Below are positions 42,964 to 52,392 of a stretch of 64,000 nucleotides of DNA, piece by piece (the first letter of the stretch is position 1; every line of letters begins with the position of its first letter). The notes under the pieces were generated by a model that made no database searches, had not been told where the DNA came from, and saw only the letters and a list, made by a program, of their open reading frames with translations. Location: assembly GCA_036676235.1 (NCBI GenBank), contig JAKFDI010000096.1, positions 54,767-118,766 on the forward strand, written 5' to 3'. The DNA is from JAKFDI01 sp036676235 (GTDB lineage Bacteria > Pseudomonadota > Gammaproteobacteria > Burkholderiales > Burkholderiaceae_C). The position numbers were made by a program, and so were the translations under genes.

Positions 42964-44754
42964 ATGAGAACAACGTACTGCGGCCTCGTCAGCGAGGCGC
43001 TGATGGGCCAGACCGTGACGCTGATGGGCTGGGCCCATCGCCGGCGCGACCACGGCGGCGTGATCTTCATCGACCTGCGCGACCGCGAAGGCCTGGTGCA
43101 GGTGGTGTGCGACCCCGACCGCGCCGACATGTTCGCGACTGCCGAACACGTGCGCAACGAGTTCTGCCTGAAGATCGTCGGCAAGGTGCGCGCGCGCCCG
43201 GCCGGCACCGAGAACACGCATCTCACCAGCGGCAAGATCGAAGTGCTGTGTCACGAACTCGAGGTGCTGAACCCGAGCATCACGCCGCCCTTCCAGATCG
43301 ACGACGAGAACCTGTCGGAGACCACGCGTCTCACGCACCGCGTGCTCGACCTGCGCCGCCCGGCGATGCAGAAGAACCTCATCCTGCGCTACCGCGTGGC
43401 GATGGAAGTGCGCAAGTTCCTCGATGCCAACGGCTTCATCGACATCGAGACGCCGATGCTCACCAAGAGCACGCCCGAAGGCGCACGCGACTACCTCGTG
43501 CCCAGCCGCGTCAACGACGGCATGTTCTTCGCGCTGCCGCAGTCGCCCCAGCTCTTCAAGCAATTGCTGATGGTCAGCGGCTTCGACCGCTACTACCAGA
43601 TCACCAAGTGCTTTCGCGACGAAGACCTGCGCGCCGACCGCCAGCCCGAGTTCACGCAGATCGACATCGAGACCAGCTTCCTCACCGAAGAGGAAATCCG
43701 CGCGATGTTCGAGGGCATGATCCGCACGGTGTTCAAGAACACCATCGGCGTCGATCTGCCCGAGTACCCGGTGATGCCGTACACCGAGGCCATGCACCGC
43801 TTCGGCTCCGACAAGCCCGACCTGCGCGTCAAGCTCGAGTTCACCGAACTCACCGACGTGATGGCCGATGTCGACTTCAAGGTCTTCAGCACGCCGGCGA
43901 CGACCAAGGGCGGGCGGGTGGCTGCGCTGCGCGTACCCAAGGGCGGCGAGATGAGCCGCGGCGAGATCGACGCCTACACCGAGTTCGTGAAGATCTACGG
44001 CGCCAAGGGCCTGGCCTGGATCAAGGTCAACGACCTCGCGAAGGGCCGCGAGGGGCTGCAAAGCCCCATCGTGAAGAACCTGCACGATGCGGCGCTCGCC
44101 AAGATTCTGGAGCGTACCGGCGCGCAGACGGGCGATGTGATCTTCTTCGGCGCCGACAAGGAAAAAGTCGTCAACGACGCGCTGGGCGCCCTGCGCGTGA
44201 AGATCGGCCACAGCGAGTTCGGCCGCACGCACGATCTCTTCGAGGACAAGTGGGCGCCGCTGTGGGTGGTCGACTTCCCGATGTTCGAGCACGACGACGA
44301 AGGCCAGCGCTGGAACGCCGTGCACCACCCCTTCACCGCGCCGAAGGACGGCCACGAGGACCTGATGGACACCGACCCCGGCGCCTGCGTGTCCAAGGCC
44401 TACGACATGGTGCTCAACGGCTGGGAACTCGGCGGCGGCTCGGTGCGTATCCACCGCGCCGACGTGCAGAGCAAGGTGTTCGACGCGCTCAAGATCGGTC
44501 CCGAGGAAGCGCAGCTCAAGTTCGGCTTTCTGCTCGACGCCCTGCAATACGGCGCGCCGCCGCACGGCGGCCTGGCCTTCGGCCTCGATCGCCTCGTCAC
44601 GCTGATGACCAAGGCCGAGTCGATCCGCGACGTGATCGCCTTCCCCAAGACCCAGCGCGCGCAGGACCTGCTGACCGGGGCGCCGAGCCCGGTGGACGAG
44701 AAGCAGTTGCGGGAGTTGCACATCCGGTTGAGGAGTGCGCAGACGCCGGCTTGA
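42964..44754 (+). CDS. aspS: Aspartyl-tRNA synthetase
   Basis: The 596-residue class II synthetase has the OB-fold start LMGWAHRRRDHGGVIFIDLR, motif 2 FRDEDLRADRQPEFTQIDIE, the bacterial GAD insert about 300-420 and motif 3 GLAFGLDRLVTLM. It charges tRNA-Asp (and perhaps tRNA-Asn; gatCAB genes are not in the window). A GGAG ribosome site precedes ATG 42964. A terminator follows its stop. Confidence 0.98.
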   Translation: MRTTYCGLVSEALMGQTVTLMGWAHRRRDHGGVIFIDLRDREGLVQVVCDPDRADMFATAEHVRNEFCLKIVGKVRARPAGTENTHLTSGKIEVLCHELEVLNPSITPPFQIDDENLSETTRLTHRVLDLRRPAMQKNLILRYRVAMEVRKFLDANGFIDIETPMLTKSTPEGARDYLVPSRVNDGMFFALPQSPQLFKQLLMVSGFDRYYQITKCFRDEDLRADRQPEFTQIDIETSFLTEEEIRAMFEGMIRTVFKNTIGVDLPEYPVMPYTEAMHRFGSDKPDLRVKLEFTELTDVMADVDFKVFSTPATTKGGRVAALRVPKGGEMSRGEIDAYTEFVKIYGAKGLAWIKVNDLAKGREGLQSPIVKNLHDAALAKILERTGAQTGDVIFFGADKEKVVNDALGALRVKIGHSEFGRTHDLFEDKWAPLWVVDFPMFEHDDEGQRWNAVHHPFTAPKDGHEDLMDTDPGACVSKAYDMVLNGWELGGGSVRIHRADVQSKVFDALKIGPEEAQLKFGFLLDALQYGAPPHGGLAFGLDRLVTLMTKAESIRDVIAFPKTQRAQDLLTGAPSPVDEKQLRELHIRLRSAQTPA

Positions 44755-44779
44755 GAGAAAGGGGTCATGCAGAATCGAA

Positions 44780-44807
44780 GGGCGCCCCGTGGCGCCCTTT
44801 TCTTTTT
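44780..44807 (+). terminator. Intrinsic terminator after aspS
   Basis: The 7-bp stem GGGCGCC/GGCGCCC with loop CCGT is followed by TTTTCTTTTT. It lies between aspS and nudB and supports the nudB start at 44818 rather than upstream. Confidence 0.92.
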
Positions 44808-44817
44808 CTCGGACACG

Positions 44818-45288
44818 ATGCTGCAGCCCTTCAAGATCCCCGAATCCGTTCTCGTGGTGATCCATACCGCCGAGTTGGAAGTGCTGCTCATCGAGCGCGC
44901 CGACCGCCCGGGTTTCTGGCAAAGCGTCACCGGCTCGAAAGACCGGATCGACGAGCCGCTCATCGAGACCGCGGTGCGCGAGGTGGCCGAGGAGACGGGT
45001 ATCGTCATCGGGTCGGCGCAGGTGCCCTTGCAGAACCTGCGCGACTGGAACATGCGCAACGTCTACGAGATCTATCCCGTCTGGCGCCACCGTTACGCGC
45101 CGGGCGTCATGCACAACACCGAGCACTTGTTCGGCCTGCGCGTGCCGCGCGGCATCGCGGTGAGGCTCGCGCCGCGCGAGCATCTGCGCCACGAATGGCT
45201 GCCGCTGCGCGAGGCGGCCGACCGCTGCTTCTCCCCGTCCAACGCCGAAGCCGTGCTGCAACTTCCGCGCTTTCTCGACCCGACATGA
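44818..45288 (+). CDS. nudB: Dihydroneopterin triphosphate diphosphatase NudB
   Basis: The 156-residue Nudix hydrolase has KIPESVLVVIHTAELEVLLI and a Nudix box (GSKDRIDEPLIETAVREVAE then ETGI). It removes pyrophosphate from dihydroneopterin triphosphate in folate synthesis. The start at 44818 follows the terminator hairpin. It overlaps the next gene by 4 bases. Confidence 0.93.
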   Translation: MLQPFKIPESVLVVIHTAELEVLLIERADRPGFWQSVTGSKDRIDEPLIETAVREVAEETGIVIGSAQVPLQNLRDWNMRNVYEIYPVWRHRYAPGVMHNTEHLFGLRVPRGIAVRLAPREHLRHEWLPLREAADRCFSPSNAEAVLQLPRFLDPT

Positions 45289-46082
45289 AGTCCACGCCGG
45301 CCCCGTTCGCACCCTCCACGCTGATGAGCAGCACGCGGCTGCGCGTGGCCACCTACAACATCCACAAGGGTGTGCGTGGCGTCGGTCCGCGGCGGCGGCT
45401 GGAGATCCACAACCTGGCGCTCGGCGTCGAGGCGCTCGATTCCGACCTCGTGTTCCTGCAGGAGGTGCGGTCCTCGAACCAGCGCGAGGCACTTCAGTTT
45501 CCCGACACCAACATCGGCTGGCCGCGTTCGCCGCAAGCCGACTTCCTCGCGCCGCTCGGCTACGACGTGGCCTACCGCACCAATGCCGTCACCCGGCACG
45601 GCGAGCACGGCAACGCGCTGCTGTCGCGCTGGCCGATGGGCGATATCGGCCATCAGGACGTGTCGGATCACCGCTTCGAGCAGCGCGGCCTGCTGCACGT
45701 GCCCGTGCAGTGGAACGACATCACCGTGCACGCCATCGTGGCCCACCTCGGGCTGATGCACTCCGGCCGCGTGCGCCAGGTCGAGCGCATTTCGGCCTTC
45801 ATCGAGAGCGTGGTGCCTCACTGCGAACCCATCGTGCTGGCCGGCGACTTCAACGACTGGGGCGAGAAGCTCGACGCGCCGATGCGGCGCATGGGCCTGC
45901 AGCGCGCGCAGTGCGAGGCGACGCCCGTGCCGCGCACCTTTCCCTCGCTGGTGCCGTTCTTCTCGCTCGACCGCATCTACCAGCGCGGCTTTCGCTGCGT
46001 CTCGTGTCACGCGCCGCGCGGCAACACCTGGGCGCGCATGTCCGACCACCTGCCGCTGGTGGCCGAACTCGAGTTCGCCTGA
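45285..46082 (+). CDS. Endonuclease/exonuclease/phosphatase family protein
   Basis: The 265-residue EEP-fold enzyme has VATYNIHKGVRGVGP, LVFLQEVRSSNQR as metal ligand, the IVLAGDFNDWGEKLD catalytic segment and ARMSDHLPLVAELEF at the end. Substrate may be nucleic acid or a phospholipid/phosphosugar. It stands between nudB (4-base overlap) and clsB, a common trio in this order. Confidence 0.9.
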   Translation: MKSTPAPFAPSTLMSSTRLRVATYNIHKGVRGVGPRRRLEIHNLALGVEALDSDLVFLQEVRSSNQREALQFPDTNIGWPRSPQADFLAPLGYDVAYRTNAVTRHGEHGNALLSRWPMGDIGHQDVSDHRFEQRGLLHVPVQWNDITVHAIVAHLGLMHSGRVRQVERISAFIESVVPHCEPIVLAGDFNDWGEKLDAPMRRMGLQRAQCEATPVPRTFPSLVPFFSLDRIYQRGFRCVSCHAPRGNTWARMSDHLPLVAELEFA

Positions 46083-46128
46083 GAGCGCCGCGGCATGTCG
46101 ACAGACCTCACCCTTCGCGCGGCCCGGC

Positions 46129-47415
46129 ATGCCGACGGCTGAGGCGCCGCCGCCGGCCGCGCTGTGGCGTGCGCTGCCGCGCGCGCTGTTCACCGGCGGC
46201 AACGAGGTGCGTCTGCTGCGCGGCGGCGACGACATGTTCCCGGCGATGTGCGAGGCCATAGCGCGCGCGCACCACGACGTCTGGCTCGCCACCTACATCT
46301 TTCACGACGACGACTGCGGCCAGCAGGTGATGGATGCGCTCATCGCCGCGGCGCGGCGCGGCGTGCGTGTGCGCGTGGTCGTCGACGGCTTCGGCTCCAA
46401 GGCCACACTCGGCGAGTTGCGCGAGCGGCTCGAACCGGCGGGCGTGGCGCTCGCCGCGTTCCGCCCGATCGGCCGCTGGTGGGACTGGATGCAGCCCGGC
46501 CAGATGCGCCGCCTGCACCAGAAGCTGTGCGTGGTCGACGGGCTCGACGCCTTCGTCGGTGGCATCAACATCATCAACGACCGCTACGACCTGCGCCACG
46601 GCCTGGGCGATGCGCCGCGGCTCGATTTCGCCGTGCACGTGCGCGGCATCGTCGCCCGGCCGATCGAACACGCCGCGCGCGCCGCGTGGACGCGCGCCTG
46701 GTTCGGCCGCGACTTCCGCGAGGAGATCGTGGCCCTCGCTCGCGGTGCCGAGCCGATCGCGCGGCTGCGCAGCCTGCTTCGGCGCATGCGCATGCCGGGG
46801 CGGCGCGACCTGCGCATCGGCTTCGCCGACCTGCCGCCGGTGCAGGTGGCCTTCGTCGTGCGCGACAACCTGCGTCAGCGCCGCACCATCGAGCGCAGCT
46901 ACATCGACGCCATCCGCGGCGCGCGCGACCACGTCGATCTGATGTCGCCGTACTTCTACCCCGGCCACAAGTTCCGCCACGCCCTGCGGCATGCGGCCAG
47001 GCGCGGCGTGAAGGTGCGGCTGCTGCTGCAGGGCAAGCTCGACTACCGCATCGCCGGCCTCGCGGCGCGCGTGCTGTATGACGAGTTGCTCGCGAGCGGC
47101 GTGCGCGTGTTCGAGTACACGCCTGCTTTCCTGCACGCCAAGGTGGCGGCGGTTGACGGCGACTGGGCGACGGTCGGCAGCTCCAACATCGATCCGCTGT
47201 CGCTGCTGTTGAACCTGGAGGCGAATGTCATCGTGCGCGACGCCGACTTCAACGCGGCGGTGTCGCGGCATTTCGAGGACGCCATCGCCTTGTCGCGCGA
47301 AGTGGGCAACGAGCAGTTGCGGGGCAACAATTTCGGCTGGTTCCTGATTCGTGGCTTCGTCGCATGGTGCGCGCATGTCTATTTGCGAATCGGTGGCGCG
47401 ACCGGGCGGTACTAG
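46129..47415 (+). CDS. clsB: Cardiolipin synthase ClsB
   Basis: The 428-residue phospholipase D-family enzyme has two HKD motifs: His130-x-Lys132-x4-Asp137 (RLHQKLCVVDGLDAFVGG) and His336-x-Lys338-x4-Asp343 (FLHAKVAAVDGDWATVGS). There are no strong TM helices at the N-terminus, as in ClsB rather than ClsA. It makes cardiolipin from phosphatidylglycerol. Confidence 0.93.
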   Translation: MPTAEAPPPAALWRALPRALFTGGNEVRLLRGGDDMFPAMCEAIARAHHDVWLATYIFHDDDCGQQVMDALIAAARRGVRVRVVVDGFGSKATLGELRERLEPAGVALAAFRPIGRWWDWMQPGQMRRLHQKLCVVDGLDAFVGGINIINDRYDLRHGLGDAPRLDFAVHVRGIVARPIEHAARAAWTRAWFGRDFREEIVALARGAEPIARLRSLLRRMRMPGRRDLRIGFADLPPVQVAFVVRDNLRQRRTIERSYIDAIRGARDHVDLMSPYFYPGHKFRHALRHAARRGVKVRLLLQGKLDYRIAGLAARVLYDELLASGVRVFEYTPAFLHAKVAAVDGDWATVGSSNIDPLSLLLNLEANVIVRDADFNAAVSRHFEDAIALSREVGNEQLRGNNFGWFLIRGFVAWCAHVYLRIGGATGRY

Positions 47416-47427
47416 ATCGGGACCGGC

Positions 47428-48540
47428 ATGCCATCTGCTCAGCATGCCCCGATGGTTGAAGCCCGTTCCAGCGACCTGATCGTCGAGCGCCCCGAAGGGC
47501 TGTACTGCCCGCCGGGCGGCTTCTACATCGACCCGTGGCGACCGGTCGATCGCGCCGTCATCACCCATGCCCATGCCGACCATGCGCGCGCCGGCCACCG
47601 CCACTACCTCGCGGCGGCGCCGGGCGAAGGCGTGTTGCGCGCGCGGCTGGGCGACATCGCGCTGCAGACGCTGGCCTACGGCGAGGCCATCGAGCACCAT
47701 GGCGTGCGCCTGAGCCTGCATCCCGCCGGCCACGTGCTCGGCTCGGCGCAGATGCGGCTGGAGCATCAAGGGCGCGTGTGGGTCGCCTCGGGCGACTACT
47801 TCGCGAGCGGCGCGGGCGACGACAACACGACCTGCGCGCCCTTCGAGCCGGTGCGCTGCGACTGCTTCATCACCGAATCGACCTTCGGCCTGCCCATCTA
47901 CCGCTGGCGGCCGCAGCGCGAGGTGTTCGCTGACATCAACGAGTGGTGGCGGGGCAACGCCGAGAACGGCCGCGCCAGCCTGCTGATGGGTTACAGCTTC
48001 GGCAAGGCGCAGCGGCTGCTGGCCGGTGTGGATGCATCCATCGGCCCCATCGTCGTGCACGGCGCGGTGGAGCCGCTGAACCGGGCCTACCGCGCCGCCG
48101 GCGTGGCGCTGCCACCGACGCTCAACGTGATGGAGATCACCGACAAGGCGCTGCTCAAGCGCGCCCTCGTGATCGCGCCGCCCTCGGTGCACGGCAGCGC
48201 CTGGGCGCGCCGCTTCGGCGATGCGAGCGATGCCTTCGCCAGCGGCTGGATGCAGCTGCGCGGCGCGCGCCGCCGGCGCGGCATCGACCGCGGCTTCGTG
48301 CTCAGCGACCACGCCGACTGGCCGGGCCTGCAGCGCGCCATCGAGGCCACCGGCGCCGAGCGCGTGATCGTCACCCACGGCTATGAGGCGGTGATGGTGC
48401 GCTGGCTCAGCGACCAGGGTCTGGACGCCGGCGCCTTCCGCACCGAATACGACGACGAGCGCGAAGACGTGGCGGTGGGCGAAGCGGTGCCTGCGCATCC
48501 GGGTGTCGAGCCGGACCAAGAGATCGAGCCGCCGCCATGA
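47428..48540 (+). CDS. Ligase-associated DNA exonuclease (metallo-beta-lactamase fold)
   Basis: The 370-residue protein has the MBL metal motif THAHADHARAGH, the beta-CASP-like EHHGVRLSLHPAGHVLGSAQ, and VLSDHADWPGLQRAI near the end. It belongs to the exonuclease family that is encoded with ATP-dependent DNA ligases. ATG 47428 is used; ATG 47452 is also possible. It overlaps the ligase gene by 4 bases. Confidence 0.92.
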   Translation: MPSAQHAPMVEARSSDLIVERPEGLYCPPGGFYIDPWRPVDRAVITHAHADHARAGHRHYLAAAPGEGVLRARLGDIALQTLAYGEAIEHHGVRLSLHPAGHVLGSAQMRLEHQGRVWVASGDYFASGAGDDNTTCAPFEPVRCDCFITESTFGLPIYRWRPQREVFADINEWWRGNAENGRASLLMGYSFGKAQRLLAGVDASIGPIVVHGAVEPLNRAYRAAGVALPPTLNVMEITDKALLKRALVIAPPSVHGSAWARRFGDASDAFASGWMQLRGARRRRGIDRGFVLSDHADWPGLQRAIEATGAERVIVTHGYEAVMVRWLSDQGLDAGAFRTEYDDEREDVAVGEAVPAHPGVEPDQEIEPPP

Positions 48541-50231
48541 AGCAGTTCGCCGCGCTCTTCAACGCGCTCGATGCGAGCACAGCCACCAGCGCCAAGGTGG
48601 CTGCTCTGCGCGCGTACTTCGACACGGCGAATGATGCCGATGCCGCCTGGGCCGTCTACTTCCTTGCCGGCGGCCGCCCGCGCCAGGTGGTGCCGACCGC
48701 GCTGCTGCGCGCGCTGGCCTGCCGCGCCGCGCGCATCGACGAATGGCTGTTCGAGGAGTGTTACCAGGCGGTGGGCGATCTGGCCGAGACCATCGCGCTC
48801 GTGCTGCCGCCGCCGGCGCATCAAAGCGATATCGGCTTGGCGACATGGATCGAAGACCGCCTGCTGCCGCTGCGCGAGGCCGGGCTCGATGCGCAGTCGG
48901 AACGCATCCTCGGCTGGTGGGACGAACTCGACACGTCCGGCCGCTTTTTGCTCGCCAAGCTCATCGGCGGCGGTTTTCGTGTCGGCGTGAGCAAGCTGCT
49001 GGTGCAGCGCGCGCTGGCCGAGCATGCCGGCGTCGATGCCAAGCTGGTGGCGCAACGCATGATGGGCTACACCGACAAGACGGTGCGGCCCACGGCCGAG
49101 TCGTATCGGCAGTTGCTGTCGACCGAGGCGATGACCGACGGCGCTTCCGGCCAGCCCTATCCGTTCTTTCTCGCGCACGCGCTCGATGCGCTGCCGGCCG
49201 ACTTCACGCAGCGCATCGGCGAGCCGGGTGACTGGCTGGTGGAGTGGAAATACGACGGCATCCGCGGCCAGCTCGTGCGCCGCGGCGGGCAGACGTGGAT
49301 CTGGTCGCGCGGTGAGGAGTTGGTGACCGAGCGCTTTCCCGAGCTGGTGGAACTAGCGAAAAACCTGCCCGACGGCACCGTGCTCGACGGCGAGATCCTT
49401 GTCTGGAAAGACGATCGGCCCGCCCCCTTCAACCTGCTGCAGCAGCGCATCGGCCGCAAGACGCTGACCAAGAAGGTGCTCGCCGATGCGCCCGTGGGCT
49501 TCATCGCCTACGACCTGCTCGAATGGCGCGGCGACGACCTGCGCAACTGGCCGCAGCACGAACGCCGCGCGCTGCTGGAGCAGGTGGCATCGGCGCACGG
49601 CCTGCGCGTCTCGCCAGTGGTGACCGCGGCAACTTGGGACGACCTCGCGGCGCTGCGGGCCGAGTCGCGCGAGCGCGGCGTCGAAGGCTTGATGCTCAAG
49701 CACCGCGCGTCGCGCTATGGCAGCGGCCGCACCAAGGCCGAAGGCACGTGGTGGAAGTGGAAGATCGATCCGTTGAGCGTGGATGCGGTGCTGATCTACG
49801 CGCAGGCGGGGCATGGGCGGCGGGCGAGCGTCTACACGGACTACACCTTCGCGGTGTGGAACCGACCGCCCGCCGATGCGGCCGAAGCGCAGGCCGTGGT
49901 GGAGGCCATCGCCGCGCGGCAGCCTGCCGAGCCGGGGGCACTGCAACTCGTGCCGTTCGCCAAGGCGTATTCCGGGTTGACGGATGCGGAGTTCGCCGAA
50001 GTCGACCGCGTGATCCGCCAGCACACGATCGAGAAGTTCGGCCCCGTGCGCAGCGTGCGGCCGACGCTGGTGTTCGAGCTGGGTTTCGAGGGCATCAACC
50101 GCAGCACGCGGCACAAGAGCGGCATCGCGGTGCGCTTCCCGCGCATGCTGCGCATCCGGCATGACAAGCCGCTGTATGAGTCGGATACCTTGCAGACGCT
50201 GGAGGGGCTGTTGCGGCTGGCGGGAGGGTGA
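48537..50231 (+). CDS. ATP-dependent DNA ligase
   Basis: The 564-residue ligase has a large N-terminal domain, the adenylation motif EWKYDGIRGQLV with Lys238, motif III-like LDGEILVW, motif IV EGLMLKH and motif V TWWKWKIDPLS. It belongs to the LigB/LigC-like bacterial ATP ligases used in repair, in addition to the essential NAD ligase expected elsewhere. Its partner helicase (Lhr-like) and PdeM phosphoesterase are not seen next to it. Confidence 0.94.
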   Translation: MKQFAALFNALDASTATSAKVAALRAYFDTANDADAAWAVYFLAGGRPRQVVPTALLRALACRAARIDEWLFEECYQAVGDLAETIALVLPPPAHQSDIGLATWIEDRLLPLREAGLDAQSERILGWWDELDTSGRFLLAKLIGGGFRVGVSKLLVQRALAEHAGVDAKLVAQRMMGYTDKTVRPTAESYRQLLSTEAMTDGASGQPYPFFLAHALDALPADFTQRIGEPGDWLVEWKYDGIRGQLVRRGGQTWIWSRGEELVTERFPELVELAKNLPDGTVLDGEILVWKDDRPAPFNLLQQRIGRKTLTKKVLADAPVGFIAYDLLEWRGDDLRNWPQHERRALLEQVASAHGLRVSPVVTAATWDDLAALRAESRERGVEGLMLKHRASRYGSGRTKAEGTWWKWKIDPLSVDAVLIYAQAGHGRRASVYTDYTFAVWNRPPADAAEAQAVVEAIAARQPAEPGALQLVPFAKAYSGLTDAEFAEVDRVIRQHTIEKFGPVRSVRPTLVFELGFEGINRSTRHKSGIAVRFPRMLRIRHDKPLYESDTLQTLEGLLRLAGG

Positions 50232-50249
50232 GGCTTGTTGTCTGCGTGG

Positions 50250-50373
50250 CCCTCACCCCAACCCTCTCCCGCGGGGCGGGAGAGGGGGCAACCCCAGGTG
50301 CACTGGCACCGCCGAAGCGCGCCGGCCGGCTCCCTCTCCCTCTCCCGCTCGCGGGAGAGGGCTGGGGTGAGGG
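50250..50373. repeat. Long inverted repeat between ligase and asparaginase
   Basis: The 23-base arms CCCTCACCCCAACCCTCTCC... at 50250-50272 and their complement at 50351-50373 differ at one base. Inner hairpins (CTCTCCCGC-TC-GCGGGAGAG) add to the fold. This is a common proteobacterial intergenic repeat. It lies between convergent genes and may act as a two-way terminator. Confidence 0.88.
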
Positions 50374-50382
50374 CGCGCCCCT

Positions 50383-51423
50383 TCAGCCCGCCACAGCCTG
50401 CCGAATTCCCTGCACCACCGCCAGCCGCCCCACGCCAATCCCGTTCCAGTTGCGCAAGCCCACATCGCTCAACCCGCGCATGAACACCGCCTCCCCGTCA
50501 TCCAACCGCACCAGCGCCTCGATCGCCGCCGCCATCACCACCTCAGCCGCACGCGCGTTGTTGCCGTCGTCGATCTTGATCGCCACGCCGACCCCGCGCT
50601 CCGGCAGCGCCGCGCAGTACACCCCTTCGGCCCCGACCTTGCAGAACACGCGCTCGCCCAGCCGTTGCATCACCCGCGTGTCGAAGCGGCCCGTGCCGGC
50701 CACCATGAACGGCGAAGCCGCCACCGCGCTGCGCAGCCGCCGTGCCGCGCGCGCGTGGCCTTCGCTCAGGCCGATGCCCGTGCCGAATCGCGCAAAGGCC
50801 AGCGCCAGCCGCCGCAGCGGAATCGCATAGGTCGGAATCGAGCAGCCGTCCGTGCCGCGCGGCGCTTCGGCGAGATCGAAACCGGTCGCCGCCTGCAGCG
50901 CCGCGCTCACCTCGCGCATGACCGGATGTTCGACGCCCACATAGCCGCGCACGAACTCACGCAAGCCCAGCCCGCCTTCGAGCAACGCACAGGCCACGCA
51001 CACGAAGCCCGCGTGCTTGCCCGAGCAGTTGTTGTGCAGCGCGCTTGCCGCCTCGCCCTGCGCCGCCAGCGCCCGCGCCGCGGTGTCCAGCGCCGGCCAG
51101 TGGGTGCCGCATTCGAGCACGCCGGCATCGGTGCCGGCCTTGGCAAGCATCGCCTGCGCCGTGCGCACATGCGCCGGCTCGCCGTTGTGCGAGGCGCAGG
51201 CAAGGGCGAGTTCGTCGTCGGTGAGTCCGAGCCGATCGGCCGCGCCGCTGGCTACCAGCGGCAGTGCCTGTAGCCCCTTCACCGCCGAGCGCGGAAACAC
51301 CGGGCGGTCGATGTCGCCGAGCGCTGCGAGCACGCCGCCGCTCGCATCGACCACCGCCACCGAACCGGCGTGCGCCGACTCCACCGCATCGCCACGCCAC
51401 GCCTGCACCAGTACCGGATTCAT
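50383..51423 (-). CDS. Rhizobium-type L-asparaginase (Asparaginase_II family)
   Basis: The 346-residue enzyme has the class 3 asparaginase features seen in Rhizobium etli ReAV: FPRSAVKGLQALP (Ser46 and Lys49 as the Ser-Lys pair), NNCSGKHAGF (Cys133 and Lys136) and GTDGCSIPTYA with the second zinc Cys. It hydrolyses asparagine to aspartate. It is unlike the E. coli AnsA/AnsB folds. Convergent with the ligase gene. Confidence 0.9.
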   Translation of the reverse strand: MNPVLVQAWRGDAVESAHAGSVAVVDASGGVLAALGDIDRPVFPRSAVKGLQALPLVASGAADRLGLTDDELALACASHNGEPAHVRTAQAMLAKAGTDAGVLECGTHWPALDTAARALAAQGEAASALHNNCSGKHAGFVCVACALLEGGLGLREFVRGYVGVEHPVMREVSAALQAATGFDLAEAPRGTDGCSIPTYAIPLRRLALAFARFGTGIGLSEGHARAARRLRSAVAASPFMVAGTGRFDTRVMQRLGERVFCKVGAEGVYCAALPERGVGVAIKIDDGNNARAAEVVMAAAIEALVRLDDGEAVFMRGLSDVGLRNWNGIGVGRLAVVQGIRQAVAG

Positions 51424-51506
51424 CGCTCGCCGCCGCTCCGTTGGTTGATGGCAGCAAGGCTAGCGCAGCCGCCACGCGCCGCCCAGCGAGAATCCGCGCT
51501 CCGCCC

Positions 51507-52388
51507 ATGCCCATCACCGCCGTCGCCCTCGTTCTCACCGCCGCGCTGCTTCATGCGCTGTGGAACATCGTGCTCAAGCGCTCGGGCAGTAATCGCCACC
51601 TGCCGCTCATCACCTCGCTGATGTTGATGGTGGTGTGGGCGCCGGTGGGCCTGTGGGTCGGTGTCGACGCGGTGCCGCACTGGGGCGCGACGGAATGGGC
51701 GCTGATGCTCGCAAGCGGCATCACCCACGTCCTGTACTTCAACGTGCTGCTGCGCGGCTACCGCATGAGCGACCTCACCGTGGTGTACCCGGTCGCGCGC
51801 GGCACCGGGCCGCTGATCAGTTCGTTCGGTGCCGTGCTGCTGCTCGGCGAAAGCCTGTCGGCGGCCGGCGTGGGCGGCGTGCTCGCCGTGGCCTTCGGCG
51901 TGTTCCTCATCGCCGGCGGCCCGGGCCTGTGGCGCGCGGCGCACGATCCGGCGCGGCGCGCACGGGTGCATGCGGGCCTCGGCTACGGCGCGCTCACCGG
52001 CTGCCTCATCGCCAGCTACACGCTGGTCGACGGCTACGCGGTGAAGGTGGCGCTGATCTCGCCCATCCTCGTCGACTACGGGGGCAACCTGCTGCGCATC
52101 CCCTTCATGCTGCCCTCGGCCCTGCGCGACCGGCCCGGTTTCGCGCAGGCGTGCCGCGAGCACTGGCGCGTGGGTCTGGTGGTGGCGCTGGTTGCGCCGC
52201 TGGCCTACGTGCTGGTGCTCTACGCGGTGCGGCTCGCGCCGCTGAGCCACGTGGCGCCGGCGCGCGAGGTGTCGATGCTGTTCGCCGCGCTGCTCGCCGG
52301 CAGCCTGCTCGGCGAAGGCGATCGTGGCCTGCGGCTGCTCGGTGCGGCCTTCATTGCCGGGGGCGTGATCGCGCTCGCCTTGGGTTGA
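51507..52388 (+). CDS. EamA/DMT family transporter
   Basis: The 293-residue protein has ten TM helices in two EamA halves: TAALLHALWNIVLKRSG at the start, YPVARGTGPLISSFGAVLLL, and YAVRLAPLSHVAPAREVSML with AGGVIALALG at the end. It probably exports or imports a small metabolite. It is divergent from the asparaginase and is followed 4 bases later by DUF429. Confidence 0.9.
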   Translation: MPITAVALVLTAALLHALWNIVLKRSGSNRHLPLITSLMLMVVWAPVGLWVGVDAVPHWGATEWALMLASGITHVLYFNVLLRGYRMSDLTVVYPVARGTGPLISSFGAVLLLGESLSAAGVGGVLAVAFGVFLIAGGPGLWRAAHDPARRARVHAGLGYGALTGCLIASYTLVDGYAVKVALISPILVDYGGNLLRIPFMLPSALRDRPGFAQACREHWRVGLVVALVAPLAYVLVLYAVRLAPLSHVAPAREVSMLFAALLAGSLLGEGDRGLRLLGAAFIAGGVIALALG

Positions 52389-52392
52389 GCGC

